Shown in pieces: positions 26,821 through 35,599 of a stretch of DNA of 64,000 nt. Numbering within the stretch: the first letter of the stretch is position 1; each line of letters starts with the position of its first letter. The notes below the pieces were generated by a model. That model worked only from the letters and a program-made list of their open reading frames with translations, was not told the DNA's origin and searched no databases. Where the stretch lies: NCBI GenBank assembly GCA_964574815.1, contig CAZNPL010000006.1, positions 1 through 64,000 on the forward strand, written 5' to 3'. The position numbers and the translations under genes are program-made. The stretch is from CAZNPL01 sp964574815 (lineage in GTDB: Bacteria > Planctomycetota > Phycisphaerae > UBA1845).

Positions 26821-27381
26821 CTACCCATCTTCCGGCGGTGAGCTCCACACCGACGACTTCACGTATCGCTCCACCGACGCGCGGACCTCGTCCCAGGCGG
26901 CCTCGTGCGACATCCAGCCCTCTGTCTCGGTCTTGATGCCCTCGAGTTGCTTGTACGTGGCGAAGAAATGCTCGACCTCCCGCAGAAAATGCTGAGGCAC
27001 GTCCTCCAGCTTCTGGTACTCCGCGAATAGCGGATCTGAGTCGGGCACGCCGAGCACCTTGTAATCGTTCAACCCGCGATCCTTCATCCGGAACAGACCG
27101 ATGACCCGCGCCCGTATCAAACACCCGCTGAACGTCGGCTCATTGACCATGACCAGAATATCCAGCGCGTCGTTGTCCTCGGCCAGCGTCTGCGGAATGA
27201 ACCCGTAATCCCCCGGATAATGGCTCGAAGAGTACAGATACCGGTCCAGCCGAATCAGCCCGGTATCCTTGTCAACCTCGAACTTGCTGCGCCGCCCTCT
27301 GGGAATCTCGATGATGGCGTTGACCCGATCAGGGATGTGCGTACCCGCGGGAATTCTCATGAATTCGTTCTGGGCTGTCAT
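26821..27381 (-). CDS. ppa: Inorganic pyrophosphatase (family I)
   Basis: A 186-residue soluble pyrophosphatase that drives biosynthesis by hydrolysing PPi to phosphate. It shows the family I features IEIPRGRRSKFEVDKDTG, SSSHYPGDYGFIPQTL and the metal-binding signature DNDALDILV. The last has Ala where most members carry Pro or Glu; the aspartates that bind magnesium are kept. The ATG at 27381 fits the family start. An alpha/beta hydrolase gene follows after 10 nt and may share the transcript. Confidence 0.95.
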   Translation of the reverse strand: MTAQNEFMRIPAGTHIPDRVNAIIEIPRGRRSKFEVDKDTGLIRLDRYLYSSSHYPGDYGFIPQTLAEDNDALDILVMVNEPTFSGCLIRARVIGLFRMKDRGLNDYKVLGVPDSDPLFAEYQKLEDVPQHFLREVEHFFATYKQLEGIKTETEGWMSHEAAWDEVRASVERYVKSSVWSSPPEDG

Positions 27382-27625
27382 GGCCGGCGATCCTTATACA
27401 TCGAGTGAGACCCGTGTCGAACCGGGTGGAACCTCGGCATACGTCGATTCTCAAGTTCGCACGCCAACTCATACCGGCCGGTGCACATACGGGCAAGACC
27501 GCAGGTCACGCATACGACCATGGGCCGATCATGGATTCCGCGCGGCCCATACGGAAGGTCGACAGACCGAGTCGTCTGAACGATGATGTCCGGCAGTTCG
27601 GTCGTTTCATGACGGAGGCTCTGCC

Positions 27626-28783
27626 ATGCCTCGATATGTGATGCCGTGGGCACGCATGCTGACCCATCTGACACTTGGTGCCCTCGGGTTCGTTTCGATC
27701 GGCTGCGCCACATCGCAAAATGTCACGCCGCCGCGACGCGGCAATGCCCCGACCATCGAGCATCAAAAATCGCTCAGTGCCCTCGATGAAGAACAAGCGC
27801 TGAAGGCGATGAACACCGCGCTGAGGCGCTACGCGCAGCTCGATTCCGGGCACGTCGCTGACCACAGCCAACTCGCGGCAACGGCCGATCCCTCTCAATT
27901 CGCGATCGCGATCGCCACCGTCGATGGCCAGGTCTGGTCGGTCGGCGACGACGATGTCGCCTTTCCACTCCAGTCGCTGTCGAAGACGTTCACGCTTGCG
28001 CTCGTATTGGAAGATCGCGACGACGAGGCTGTGCTCGAAAGAGTCGGAATGCACGCCACGGGACTTCCGTTCGGCTCACTCGCTGCCTTGGAAATCCGCG
28101 CGACCCCGCTGCAAAACCCCATGGTCAGCGCCGGGGCGATCGCGACAACAAGCCTGGTAGAGGGCCGTAACGAAGCCGATCGATGGGAGCGGACCCTCCG
28201 GTGGTTCTCGGCGTGCGCGGGCCGCGAACTCGCGCCCATCGACGAAGTGTTCGAATCGGAAATGCAGGGAAATGACGGCAGCCTCGCGAAGGCCTACGCG
28301 CTGGGATCGCTCAAACTCCTTTATGCCGAGCCGCACGATTCGGTATCGAGATACTTGAAAAGCTGCTCCGTGGGCGTGAACGTTCGAGATCTCGCGCTGA
28401 TGGGCGCCACGCTTGCCGCCGGCGGGACCAATCCCGTCACCGGCGAACGGGTGATGGGACGGCGAGCCGCCCGCGGGACCCTGTGCGCCATGATCACGGC
28501 GGGCATGTACGACGACAGCGGTCCGTGGTTCTTTCGAATCGGCCTGCCGGCCAAGAGCGGCGTTTCGGGCGGCGTACTTGCGATCGCCCCCGGGCGCCTC
28601 GCGATCGCCACTTACTCGCCCCGACTGGACGAATTCGGCAACAGCGTCCGCGGCTGCGCCGTGATTGAACAGCTCGCGCGGCAGTGGGACCTGCACCTGC
28701 TCACCCAACTTCTCGCATTGGCTCCCGACCGGACTCTGCGGACGCACGGTAAGAAGAGCGTGCCGCAAGAATCTGCACCCTGA
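27626..28783 (+). CDS. glsA: Glutaminase, lipoprotein form
   Basis: A 385-residue serine-dependent glutaminase converting glutamine to glutamate and ammonia. Catalytic Ser117 and Lys120 lie in LQSLSKTF, the loop NPMVSAGAI is present, and AKSGVSGGV provides the C-terminal active-site loop. Unlike the cytoplasmic GlsA enzymes I know (about 310 residues), it has an N-terminal lipoprotein signal with lipobox SIGC (Cys27), which places it in the periplasm or outer membrane. A GGAGG site lies 7 nt before the ATG. It starts 244 nt upstream of the divergent ppa gene. The extra C-terminal 30 residues are not recognisable. Confidence 0.92.
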   Translation: MPRYVMPWARMLTHLTLGALGFVSIGCATSQNVTPPRRGNAPTIEHQKSLSALDEEQALKAMNTALRRYAQLDSGHVADHSQLAATADPSQFAIAIATVDGQVWSVGDDDVAFPLQSLSKTFTLALVLEDRDDEAVLERVGMHATGLPFGSLAALEIRATPLQNPMVSAGAIATTSLVEGRNEADRWERTLRWFSACAGRELAPIDEVFESEMQGNDGSLAKAYALGSLKLLYAEPHDSVSRYLKSCSVGVNVRDLALMGATLAAGGTNPVTGERVMGRRAARGTLCAMITAGMYDDSGPWFFRIGLPAKSGVSGGVLAIAPGRLAIATYSPRLDEFGNSVRGCAVIEQLARQWDLHLLTQLLALAPDRTLRTHGKKSVPQESAP

Positions 28784-28865
28784 CCCGCGGCAGACAAACA
28801 CAGCAGCCCCCCCTGCGCCATGTTGACCGCACTGTTGGTAAAAAATCGCAGTCCTTGCCGGAGGA

Positions 28866-29561
28866 GTGGCCTCCGTCGTCGGGTTCGGCATCGGCAGCCT
28901 GCTCACGCCGGCCCTCGCGCTGGAAACCGGCATCAAGCTCGCCGTCGCCGCCATTTCGATACCCCACGCGATCGGCACAGGGATCCCCCTTTGGACCTTG
29001 CGCGCACACGTGAACCGTGAAGTGCTCCTGCAGTTCGGCATCGCCAACGCAATCGGCGGCCTCGCCGGCGCACTCCTGCACGCATGGGCCGGTGGCGCCG
29101 TGTTGACTGCCGTTTTCGGCCTGCTCCTCCTGTCAGCCGGCTTGGCGGAGTTGGTCGGTTGGGCGAAGCGAGTGAGGCTGCAGGGCGCCCCGGCTATCGC
29201 CGCCGGCGGCGCGTCGGGACTGCTGGGCGGGATGGTCGGCAACCAGGGCGGCATCCGCTCCGCAGCGCTGCTCGAATTCAACCTGCCACGCGATTCATTC
29301 ATCGCAACCGCGACGGCCATCGCACTGATCGTCGGCGCCGCACGAATGCCCGTCTATTTGTACACCGAAGGCCGCCAACTGCTCGACATCTGGCCGATCA
29401 TCGCATGGACCACCGGCGGCGTGGTCATCGGCACGCTGCTGGGCCGCCGATTTCTTTCGCGCATCCCCGAGACCGTGTTCCGCCGAATCGTCGGCGCCTT
29501 CGTCCTGCTCCTCGGACTCTACATGCTCTACCGCGCCACCGCTCTCGCCCTCGGCCAATGA
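28866..29561 (+). CDS. TauE/SafE (TSUP) family permease, 5' end frameshifted
   Basis: A membrane protein of about 231 residues with some seven to eight hydrophobic helices. The repeat signature GFGIGSLLTPALAL near the start and GMVGNQGGIRSAALLEF at mid-length are typical of TSUP permeases. Members export or import organosulfur compounds, sulfite or other small anions. The frame in use has a stop at 28839 and no good start before the GTG at 28866. Deleting one A from the six-A run at 28840-28845 would join it to an ATG at 28820 and give MLTALLVKIAVLAGGVAS, the expected N-terminus. An indel or slippage is therefore likely. It lies 82 nt after glsA and may be co-transcribed. Confidence 0.8.
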   Translation: MASVVGFGIGSLLTPALALETGIKLAVAAISIPHAIGTGIPLWTLRAHVNREVLLQFGIANAIGGLAGALLHAWAGGAVLTAVFGLLLLSAGLAELVGWAKRVRLQGAPAIAAGGASGLLGGMVGNQGGIRSAALLEFNLPRDSFIATATAIALIVGAARMPVYLYTEGRQLLDIWPIIAWTTGGVVIGTLLGRRFLSRIPETVFRRIVGAFVLLLGLYMLYRATALALGQ

Positions 29562-29862
29562 TCCCGCTCACGACGACACTCGCCCCATGCCGCTCATGTC
29601 AGGATTCCGGCGGCCGCTCAGTTGGTGCGGCCGACTTTGTCGTCAAGGCTCGTGCTCCCGGCGATCACGGCAACACGCAGGAATTCCACCTCCGAGAGTC
29701 GCCACATGCCTTGCGCAAAGAAGCCGGCACCGTTCAAGGCGAGCGGTGCCGCGGATGGAAACTGGACGTTTCAGCTCAAACGCTGAGAGTACTATGACTG
29801 TCTCAGCGTGCGATTCGATTCAGTCCCATCGCGAATGAGCTCGGACAGGACTTCGCGGTCGT
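29562..29862. other. Intergenic region, 301 nt
   Basis: Between the convergent TSUP permease and DUF4397 genes. No gene or clear terminator hairpin seen. Confidence 0.4.
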
Positions 29863-30594
29863 TTACCGGCGACGCATCATCGGCTTGAGGCCACCAATGC
29901 GCTCGAGCAGTAGTGTAAACGAACCCGTGTCAACCGACCCAACTGCGAAGATGAGATAAGCTGAATAGGGGCGTAACTCGACAGTGACCGGGCCGAACAC
30001 CGGCATGTCGTCGCCGGCCGGTGCGATCGAAACGTTCCACTCACCCGGGCGGACCTCGGCCGTCGCCTGGTCGCCGTTGACGAAATCAAAAACATCCAAA
30101 CCGGGCGAGTTTGGTCCGTCGCGACGAATGCTGATGTCCACGGCGGGTGCCGCCGCGGTATGGTTCACGATGGCACGTGCCTTCCCGCGACCGGTCGGCG
30201 TGACGTCGTTCTCGAATAAGCTGGCAGTCGGTGAACCATCCTCCGTCAAGTGTGCGACGATCGAGTAGTTCACGCCGCCCATCAGTTCGACCGTGGCCTC
30301 GATAACAGGGTCGTCACCACACGGAGTATCCTCATTCGCCAGGCTGATGGCGATGTCGTACACGTCAGCCGGTAGCGGAAGGGGACCGACAATCTCACCG
30401 AACGTGAAGCCGGGAAGGGCACAATTGCCGTTCACGGACACGTCCACGGGAAGGGCCGGGGCCAGTCCGAGGTCCCCACCTGGAATGCCGTGCACAACGA
30501 AGGCCGTCGCTTCATGCCCATCGGCGTTGGCCACTTTAGAAGTGCCAGCCACGACCAATGCGGTAGCGAAAAGGGAAAGTACGGTTGTCTTCAT
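29863..30594 (-). CDS. Secreted DUF4397 domain protein
   Basis: A 243-residue exported protein; the signal peptide ends near KVANADG. The DUF4397 pattern is plain: FVVHGIPGGDLGLAPALPVDVSVNG, then FGEIVGPLPLPADVYDIAIS, with a second related half containing PAVDISIRRDG and EVRPGEWNVSIAPAG. Members are extracellular beta-sandwich proteins of unknown role. The C-terminus GGLKPMMRRR is basic and not hydrophobic, so it gives no sign of a membrane anchor. The gene is isolated, with more than 500 nt upstream before the tRNA. Confidence 0.85.
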   Translation of the reverse strand: MKTTVLSLFATALVVAGTSKVANADGHEATAFVVHGIPGGDLGLAPALPVDVSVNGNCALPGFTFGEIVGPLPLPADVYDIAISLANEDTPCGDDPVIEATVELMGGVNYSIVAHLTEDGSPTASLFENDVTPTGRGKARAIVNHTAAAPAVDISIRRDGPNSPGLDVFDFVNGDQATAEVRPGEWNVSIAPAGDDMPVFGPVTVELRPYSAYLIFAVGSVDTGSFTLLLERIGGLKPMMRRR

Positions 30595-31114
30595 CGACTC
30601 TACTCCTAAGTTCCTGGACGAATCGCTCAGCCGGCGCCGCGCCGCCCGTGCGAATCACGTCCTGCCGTTTCCCGCTCCTGCGGTAGAAAGGGCGTTTTTC
30701 ACACGATGTCTTATAGGAAGCGTTCGCACTGGCTCGGCAGGCGGATTCAGTTTTTCGCAAGATTTGGGTGCAGATCCTACGGAGCCACCGCATCCCCTTG
30801 GTTGTCAGGGAGTGAAAAACGCATTGGATGAATGGGCCTACCGAGCCCTACGCGACATGGTAACACGGTGAGCCGCCCGGCCCCCGCCGGTTTGAATACT
30901 GCTCCCGGTAGCACAGCGCGTCCCCAGTTCTCCGCGTCAATCCCCGAAAGTTGGAGGCAGCGGCACGAAAAACCACAGCTCAGAACCGCCTTTGCTGGCT
31001 CTGAGGCGGGATTCTGGTAACATGACCTGCGTTGAGAGCCTCTGAAGCGGTTGTCGTCTCTGGTTGTTGTCCGCTGAAGACGCGCACTCGTAAGTTGCTT
31101 ATTGCCAAGCACGT
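30595..31114. other. Intergenic region before tRNA-Thr, 520 nt
   Basis: No protein gene is supported; a long minus-strand frame that runs through it is the shadow of the restriction genes to the right. The promoters of the DUF4397 gene (minus) and tRNA-Thr (plus) must lie here, but I see no confident boxes. Confidence 0.4.
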
Positions 31115-31187
31115 GCCACCGTAGCTCAGTTGGCAGAGCAGCGGTTTTGTAAACCGCAGGTCGACGGTTCGAGTCCGTCCGGTGGCT
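31115..31187 (+). tRNA. tRNA-Thr (anticodon TGT)
   Basis: 73 nt forming a complete cloverleaf. The acceptor stem GCCACCG pairs with CGGTGGC, with discriminator T. The D arm contains AGCTCAGTTGG, the anticodon stem GCGGT/ACCGC encloses the loop TTTGTAA, and the T arm has GGTTCGAGTCC. CCA is not encoded. A restriction-modification pair begins about 170 nt downstream. Confidence 0.96.
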
Positions 31188-31358
31188 GTTAGGCGTGGTT
31201 CCACCGCCCGCCAGCACAGGCTGGCCGCGGCGTTCGGCTGGATAATGCCGGCGCGACCTTGGCTGATGAGCACTTCGGGATAACCGGACCGGGCGCCTCG
31301 GCTGATCGTGGTTTTTGTCGCTGGACGTCTCCAGCGTATATTCGTGGGGTGTGGTGAC

Positions 31359-32183
31359 GTGACCGATCCTGGAAGGCACTACGACTTGACAGAGAAGGAC
31401 AAGGAATACGCCGAGGTCATCCGCGACGCCCTGGCCGTTTGTCTGAGTTACAAACCTAAGTTGGGCGGTGCCCAGAAGAGGGGGTACACGCTGGAGGAAT
31501 TCGTGGAACTTTATGGCGCCGACCCCTTCTACACGTGGTTCGGGCTCAACTCGCCGCTCGTCTACGCTGCCCACAAAGCTGCCGGGGGCATGACCTCGGT
31601 GTACCGGCAGATCGGTATCGCCTGTGAATGGCTTTTCCAGCGCATTCTGCAAGACACGCTCGGACTCACCGCAGAACAGAGCCGTTGGTCTTACAAAGTG
31701 CCTACTACGCGCGGCAAGGAACGCACACTCGCGCTCGACGCGAGGATCCCTATGCGCGAAATCAAGGAAAACGCAAAGGCACAAGCAGTCCGCGCATGGA
31801 TCGAACAGGCATCGGTCTTTTTGAAGCTGAATAAGACCGTGAGACGCCACCTCCAAGGGCCAGTTTTTGAGGTCCGTCAAGGCTACAAGAGCAAAGACTC
31901 GAAGCGGCAAAACGCCGACATCGCAAACGCAGCAAACGCATACGCGAATCACTACCTTCCCGTCGTCGTGCTCTTCTCGTCGCAGATCGATTTTGACGTG
32001 GCGGATCGCTACTTGCGTGCCCAGTGGCTCTTGTTGAGGGGCTCGCTCGTTGGAACCTCGCTTGACTCGACGTATGCTTTCACGCGTGAGGTCCTGGGCT
32101 ACGATCTGGCGGCGTTCTTCGAACGGACATCGCCCGTAATCAAAAAACAACTGGAAGACATCGTCAAAGGGCTGCTGCAATGA
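31359..32183 (+). CDS. Putative type II restriction endonuclease
   Basis: A 274-residue soluble protein whose stop overlaps the start of the adjacent DNA methyltransferase by four bases (ATGA). Such coupling is usual for the endonuclease partner. The centre, MTSVYRQIGIACEWLFQRIL followed by WSYKVPTTRGKERTLALDARI, resembles restriction enzymes, with LALDARI a possible strand of a PD-(D/E)xK active site. I cannot name its specificity family with confidence. The GTG at 31359 is chosen because the upstream extension has no family-like content; earlier GTG starts exist. The DNA here looks less GC-rich than its neighbours, which suggests acquisition by transfer next to tRNA-Thr. Confidence 0.6.
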   Translation: MTDPGRHYDLTEKDKEYAEVIRDALAVCLSYKPKLGGAQKRGYTLEEFVELYGADPFYTWFGLNSPLVYAAHKAAGGMTSVYRQIGIACEWLFQRILQDTLGLTAEQSRWSYKVPTTRGKERTLALDARIPMREIKENAKAQAVRAWIEQASVFLKLNKTVRRHLQGPVFEVRQGYKSKDSKRQNADIANAANAYANHYLPVVVLFSSQIDFDVADRYLRAQWLLLRGSLVGTSLDSTYAFTREVLGYDLAAFFERTSPVIKKQLEDIVKGLLQ

Positions 32184-33466
32184 AGCCAGGTCTATTTGCC
32201 TACGATTCAGCCGTTGAACGACCTACATCCTCTCTAGGTCGTCGCGAGCATCTAACCTTCCGCGGGAACGTGAAGCAGGGGCGTCACGGCTGGCTGCGCT
32301 TGACGCCCGCTTACTCGCTGCATATCGTGGAGCAGCTCCTGGAGCATCGCTCGCACCGAGACATCGTGCTGGACCCCTTCTCTGGCACAGGAACCACGCC
32401 GCTGGCTTCAACACTCAAGGGAATTCCCTCCCACTCGGTCGACATCAATCCATTCCTTGTTTGGCTTGCGAACCTCAAAATCGAGCGCTTTAGTCCGGGC
32501 ATCACACAAACCCTAAGGCTTGAGACGTCTCGCGTCATTTCGAGCCTCCGACGTCAAAGAAAACCGCACGACGCCTGGCGGCCTGGTATTCGTAACATTG
32601 AGAAATGGTGGGACACCGGGACCCTGGACGCCCTCGCCCAGTTGTTCGAGCGAATCTCACGAACAAATTGCGAGAAGCCTGTCGTAGATCTTCTCAAGGT
32701 CGCGTTTTGTCGCGTCATGATTCAGACGGCGCATGTGAGTTTTGGGCACCAATCAATGTCGTTCAAGCGACCGGCCGGAACTGTACAACTTCCTCTCCTG
32801 AACGACCTGAACGAGCCCAAGGGGATCGTGTGCTCAACTTTCCGCGACGCCGCAGAGGCTGTTGCACGCAGCATTGAGACCGACGCCCCCTCGGCGGAAG
32901 GAACTGTGTTTCACGGCGACTCTCGCGACCTCGCGCGCGTCCTACCTCGCAACGATTACACAATCGTCATCACGAGCCCCCCGTACCCCAACCGCATGAG
33001 CTACATTCGCGAACTCCGCCCGTACATGTATTGGCTCGGGTTCCTCACGAATGGCCGCCAGGCGGGCGAATTGGATTGGAACGCGATCGGAGGAACATGG
33101 GGTTGCGCGACCAGCCTGCTTGGTTCGTGGCAACCATCTTCAAGCAACGGCTTGCCGTACCCTCGATTCGACCGGATTGTTGCCAGTATTGGCGAAAACC
33201 ACGAAATACTCGCTCGCTACGTTCACAAGTACTTTGAAGACATCAAACAGCACATCTCCAGCCTGCGCGGAGTCCTGGCCAGCGGTGCGCGTTGCCATTA
33301 CATCGTGGGAAACTCTAAGTTCTACGACACCCTCGTCCCCGTTGAGGAAATCTACGCAGCACTTTTCGAGGACGCCGGCTTTGTGGCCGTTACGATCGAG
33401 ACGATTCGTAAACGCAATTCCAAGAAGGAGCTCTTTGAGTACGTGGTTTCAGCCGAGGCTCCCTGA
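32180..33466 (+). CDS. DNA methyltransferase (N4-cytosine/N6-adenine type)
   Basis: A 428-residue SAM-dependent methyltransferase. The SAM-binding motif I is DPFSGTGTT (residues 65-73) and the catalytic motif IV is TSPPYPNRMSY (265-275). The roughly 190 residues between them probably hold the target-recognition region, an order with motif I before IV. The SPPY form is typical of amino-methyltransferases, often N4-cytosine. It would protect host DNA from the endonuclease encoded immediately upstream. The base composition resembles the endonuclease gene and differs from the cyd genes downstream. Confidence 0.87.
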   Translation: MKPGLFAYDSAVERPTSSLGRREHLTFRGNVKQGRHGWLRLTPAYSLHIVEQLLEHRSHRDIVLDPFSGTGTTPLASTLKGIPSHSVDINPFLVWLANLKIERFSPGITQTLRLETSRVISSLRRQRKPHDAWRPGIRNIEKWWDTGTLDALAQLFERISRTNCEKPVVDLLKVAFCRVMIQTAHVSFGHQSMSFKRPAGTVQLPLLNDLNEPKGIVCSTFRDAAEAVARSIETDAPSAEGTVFHGDSRDLARVLPRNDYTIVITSPPYPNRMSYIRELRPYMYWLGFLTNGRQAGELDWNAIGGTWGCATSLLGSWQPSSSNGLPYPRFDRIVASIGENHEILARYVHKYFEDIKQHISSLRGVLASGARCHYIVGNSKFYDTLVPVEEIYAALFEDAGFVAVTIETIRKRNSKKELFEYVVSAEAP

Positions 33467-33676
33467 CGTCGCTACCGCGCCGTACGACACGCTGCTACGT
33501 GACGGCGGCGAATCGTTGGACGTGGATCAGGGCATGTGCTACCCTGCCCTTCCAAGTAAGGTGTGGCGCGGGGCCGGTTGGGGTGGCCGAGTGCGGAACG
33601 GCGCTTCCATACGACTTCCGCGAGCGTGTCGTGTAAATCTCAATCGTCGTCGCTGACCTCCGGGTGGAGTGAATTC

Positions 33677-35173
33677 ATGGATATCGACCCGGTCTTTCTC
33701 TCGCGTCTGCAGTTCGCCCTCACCATCATGTTCCACTACATCTTCCCGCCCCTGACCATCGGCATGGGCGTGGTGCTGGTCTACCTCGAGGGAATGTACC
33801 TGCGCACCCGAGACGGCATCTATGAGTCGGCCGCCAAATTCTGGACCCAGCTCTTCGCCCTCAACTTCGCCATCGGCGTCGTCAGCGGCATCGTCATGGA
33901 GTTCGAATTCGGAACCAACTGGGCCGACTACTCCCGCTACGTCGGCGACGTCTTCGGGGCCGCACTGGCCGCCGAGGGCATCTTCGCCTTCTTCCTCGAA
34001 TCGGGCTTCCTCGCCGTCCTGGTCTTCGGCTGGGACAAGGTCAGCCCCCGCTTCCACTTCTTCGCAACGATCATGGTCGCCCTGGGTTCGATCTTCTCGG
34101 CCGTCTGGATCATCGTCGCCAACTCCTGGCAGCAGACACCGGCCGGGCACACCATCGCCCAGATGACCCGCGACGGCACGCCCTGGTTCATCGACGGCGA
34201 ACCCGTCATGCGGGCGGAACTCGCCGACTTCTGGGCCGCCGTGTTCAACCCCTCCACCATCGAACGACTGACCCACACGCTCATCGGGGCCTTCATCATG
34301 GGCGCCTTCTTCATCATGAGCATCAGCGCCTACTACATCCTGCGAAAGCGACACGAGGAGTTCGCCCACCGCTCCTTCACCGGGGGCCTGATCTTCGCAA
34401 CGATCTTCAGCATCGTCCAACTGATCTCGGGCCACTCCAACGCGAACATGGTCGCCGAAAACCAGCCGGCCAAGCTCGCGGCCATGGAGGGTCACTTCGA
34501 GACCGGCCCGGCCGACCTCAGCCTCATGGGCTGGCCCGACGAGGATGAGGGCAAAATGAAGTTCAACATCGCCGTGCCCGGCGGCGTGAGCTTTCTCGTG
34601 GACGCCGACTTCGACCACGAGGTGCTCGGCCTCGACCGCTTCCGCCGCGAACACTGGCCGCCGCTGCTGCTGACCTTCGCGAGCTATCGCACGATGGTCG
34701 GGCTGGGGATGTTCTTCATCGTGCTCACGGTAGGGGCCAGCATCCTGCGACGGCGCGGCACGTTATTCCAGAAGCGATGGCTGATGTGGATCTTCGTCTT
34801 CGCAGTCGTCCTCCCGGTGGCCGCAAACCAGACCGGCTGGATCACGGCCGAAGTAGGCCGCCAACCGTGGATCGTCCACCCGCGCATCGCGCGAGACGCC
34901 GAGGGACAGCCAGTCCTGACCGAAGAGGGTTACGTCAAATACGTCGACGAAGGCCTGCTGACACAAGAAGGCCACTCGGAAGCGATCTCGGCCGGGCAGG
35001 TGACCGGCTCGATCATCATGTTCGGCTTGATTTACCTGCTCCTCGGCGCGGTGTGGCTCTACGTCCTGAACCACAAGATCCAGACCGGCCCCGAGCCGGT
35101 GAGGATGCCGGAGAAAACGTCGATGCGCGGGGCCGCCGCCGCTGCGGGCCGCCATTCCGAGCCGCGCCCGTAA
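33677..35173 (+). CDS. cydA: Cytochrome bd ubiquinol oxidase subunit I
   Basis: The 498-residue quinol-oxidising subunit. The N-terminus LSRLQFALTIMFHYIFPPLTIG carries the haem-ligand histidine (His20), a second His lies in ERLTHTLIG, and the conserved QPAKLAAMEGHFET and GRQPW motifs are intact. The protein spans the inner membrane and reduces oxygen to water with high affinity. The ATG at 33677 has GGAG 9 nt upstream; the long frame before it is not coding. The last residues (GRHSEPRP) are encoded by a family B repeat, so the C-terminus is repeat-derived. cydB follows after a 426-nt gap filled with repeats, unusual for this normally tight pair. Confidence 0.96.
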   Translation: MDIDPVFLSRLQFALTIMFHYIFPPLTIGMGVVLVYLEGMYLRTRDGIYESAAKFWTQLFALNFAIGVVSGIVMEFEFGTNWADYSRYVGDVFGAALAAEGIFAFFLESGFLAVLVFGWDKVSPRFHFFATIMVALGSIFSAVWIIVANSWQQTPAGHTIAQMTRDGTPWFIDGEPVMRAELADFWAAVFNPSTIERLTHTLIGAFIMGAFFIMSISAYYILRKRHEEFAHRSFTGGLIFATIFSIVQLISGHSNANMVAENQPAKLAAMEGHFETGPADLSLMGWPDEDEGKMKFNIAVPGGVSFLVDADFDHEVLGLDRFRREHWPPLLLTFASYRTMVGLGMFFIVLTVGASILRRRGTLFQKRWLMWIFVFAVVLPVAANQTGWITAEVGRQPWIVHPRIARDAEGQPVLTEEGYVKYVDEGLLTQEGHSEAISAGQVTGSIIMFGLIYLLLGAVWLYVLNHKIQTGPEPVRMPEKTSMRGAAAAAGRHSEPRP

Positions 35174-35248
35174 GGAAGCGGACAATGTACCAGGCGGCGC
35201 CGTTTCCGAGCCGCGCCCGTAAGGAAACGGACAATGTACCAGGCGGCG
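35155..35248. repeat. Repeat family B, two tandem 49-nt units
   Basis: Two direct copies starting at 35155 and 35204: TTCCGAGCCGCGCCCGTAAG, then GAAGCGGACAATGTACC, then AGGCGGCG. The cydA stop codon (35171-35173) lies inside the first copy. The first 27 nt occur inverted at 41579-41605. Confidence 0.85.
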
Positions 35249-35264
35249 TCAGAGAGAGCATGCC

Positions 35265-35345
35265 GTGTGCCACTGCTTTCAAGCAGTGCGGCGTGCAAGT
35301 CCTTTCAAGCAGCGCGGTGTGTGCCACTGCTTTTAAGCAGTGCGA
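35265..35345. repeat. Repeat family C, three copies
   Basis: GTGTGCCACTGCTTTCAAGC followed by AGTGCGG at 35265, a shortened copy at about 35301-35317, and a third at about 35318-35345. Each full copy contains the hairpin CACTGCTT/AAGCAGTG. A related fragment lies at 7605-7620. Confidence 0.75.
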
Positions 35346-35410
35346 TGACTGTTACACACGCGATCGCCCACTGCTCGAAAGTGGCGCCCATGTTCGACGG
35401 GGACGCCCCC

Positions 35411-35503
35411 GTCCCGGAGGGACGAGATGAGAATAGCCCAGTGATTTATCACTGGGTAACGAGCGTTTAACAAATGGTAAAGTCCCGGAGGGACGACTGA
35501 GAA
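35411..35503. repeat. Repeat family D, bipartite 93-nt element, copy 1
   Basis: The left part, GTCCCGGAGGGACGAGATGA, is followed by GAATAGCCCAGTGATTTATC and ACTGGGTAA, containing the hairpin CCCAGTGAT/ATCACTGGG. After about 20 variable nt comes the right part GTCCCGGAGGGACGACTGAG. The same order and spacing occur at 50274-50366. It lies between cydA and cydB. Confidence 0.75.
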
Positions 35504-35599
35504 AGGCGGCGACTTCAACCGTCCCCAGGCCCAACGCAATGAGAATCTTCGGACACCCCGTTAAAGACTGACCGGACGAACAGAGAGCAGGAGCGCCCC

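Noticed and set aside
30777..32180. 467-residue minus-strand frame across tRNA-Thr and the restriction gene
   Set aside because: It runs through the tRNA and antisense to a coupled gene pair; no family resemblance.
31188..33466. Integrated prophage or genomic island at tRNA-Thr
   Set aside because: Only the restriction-modification pair is present; no integrase and no visible repeat of the tRNA 3' end.
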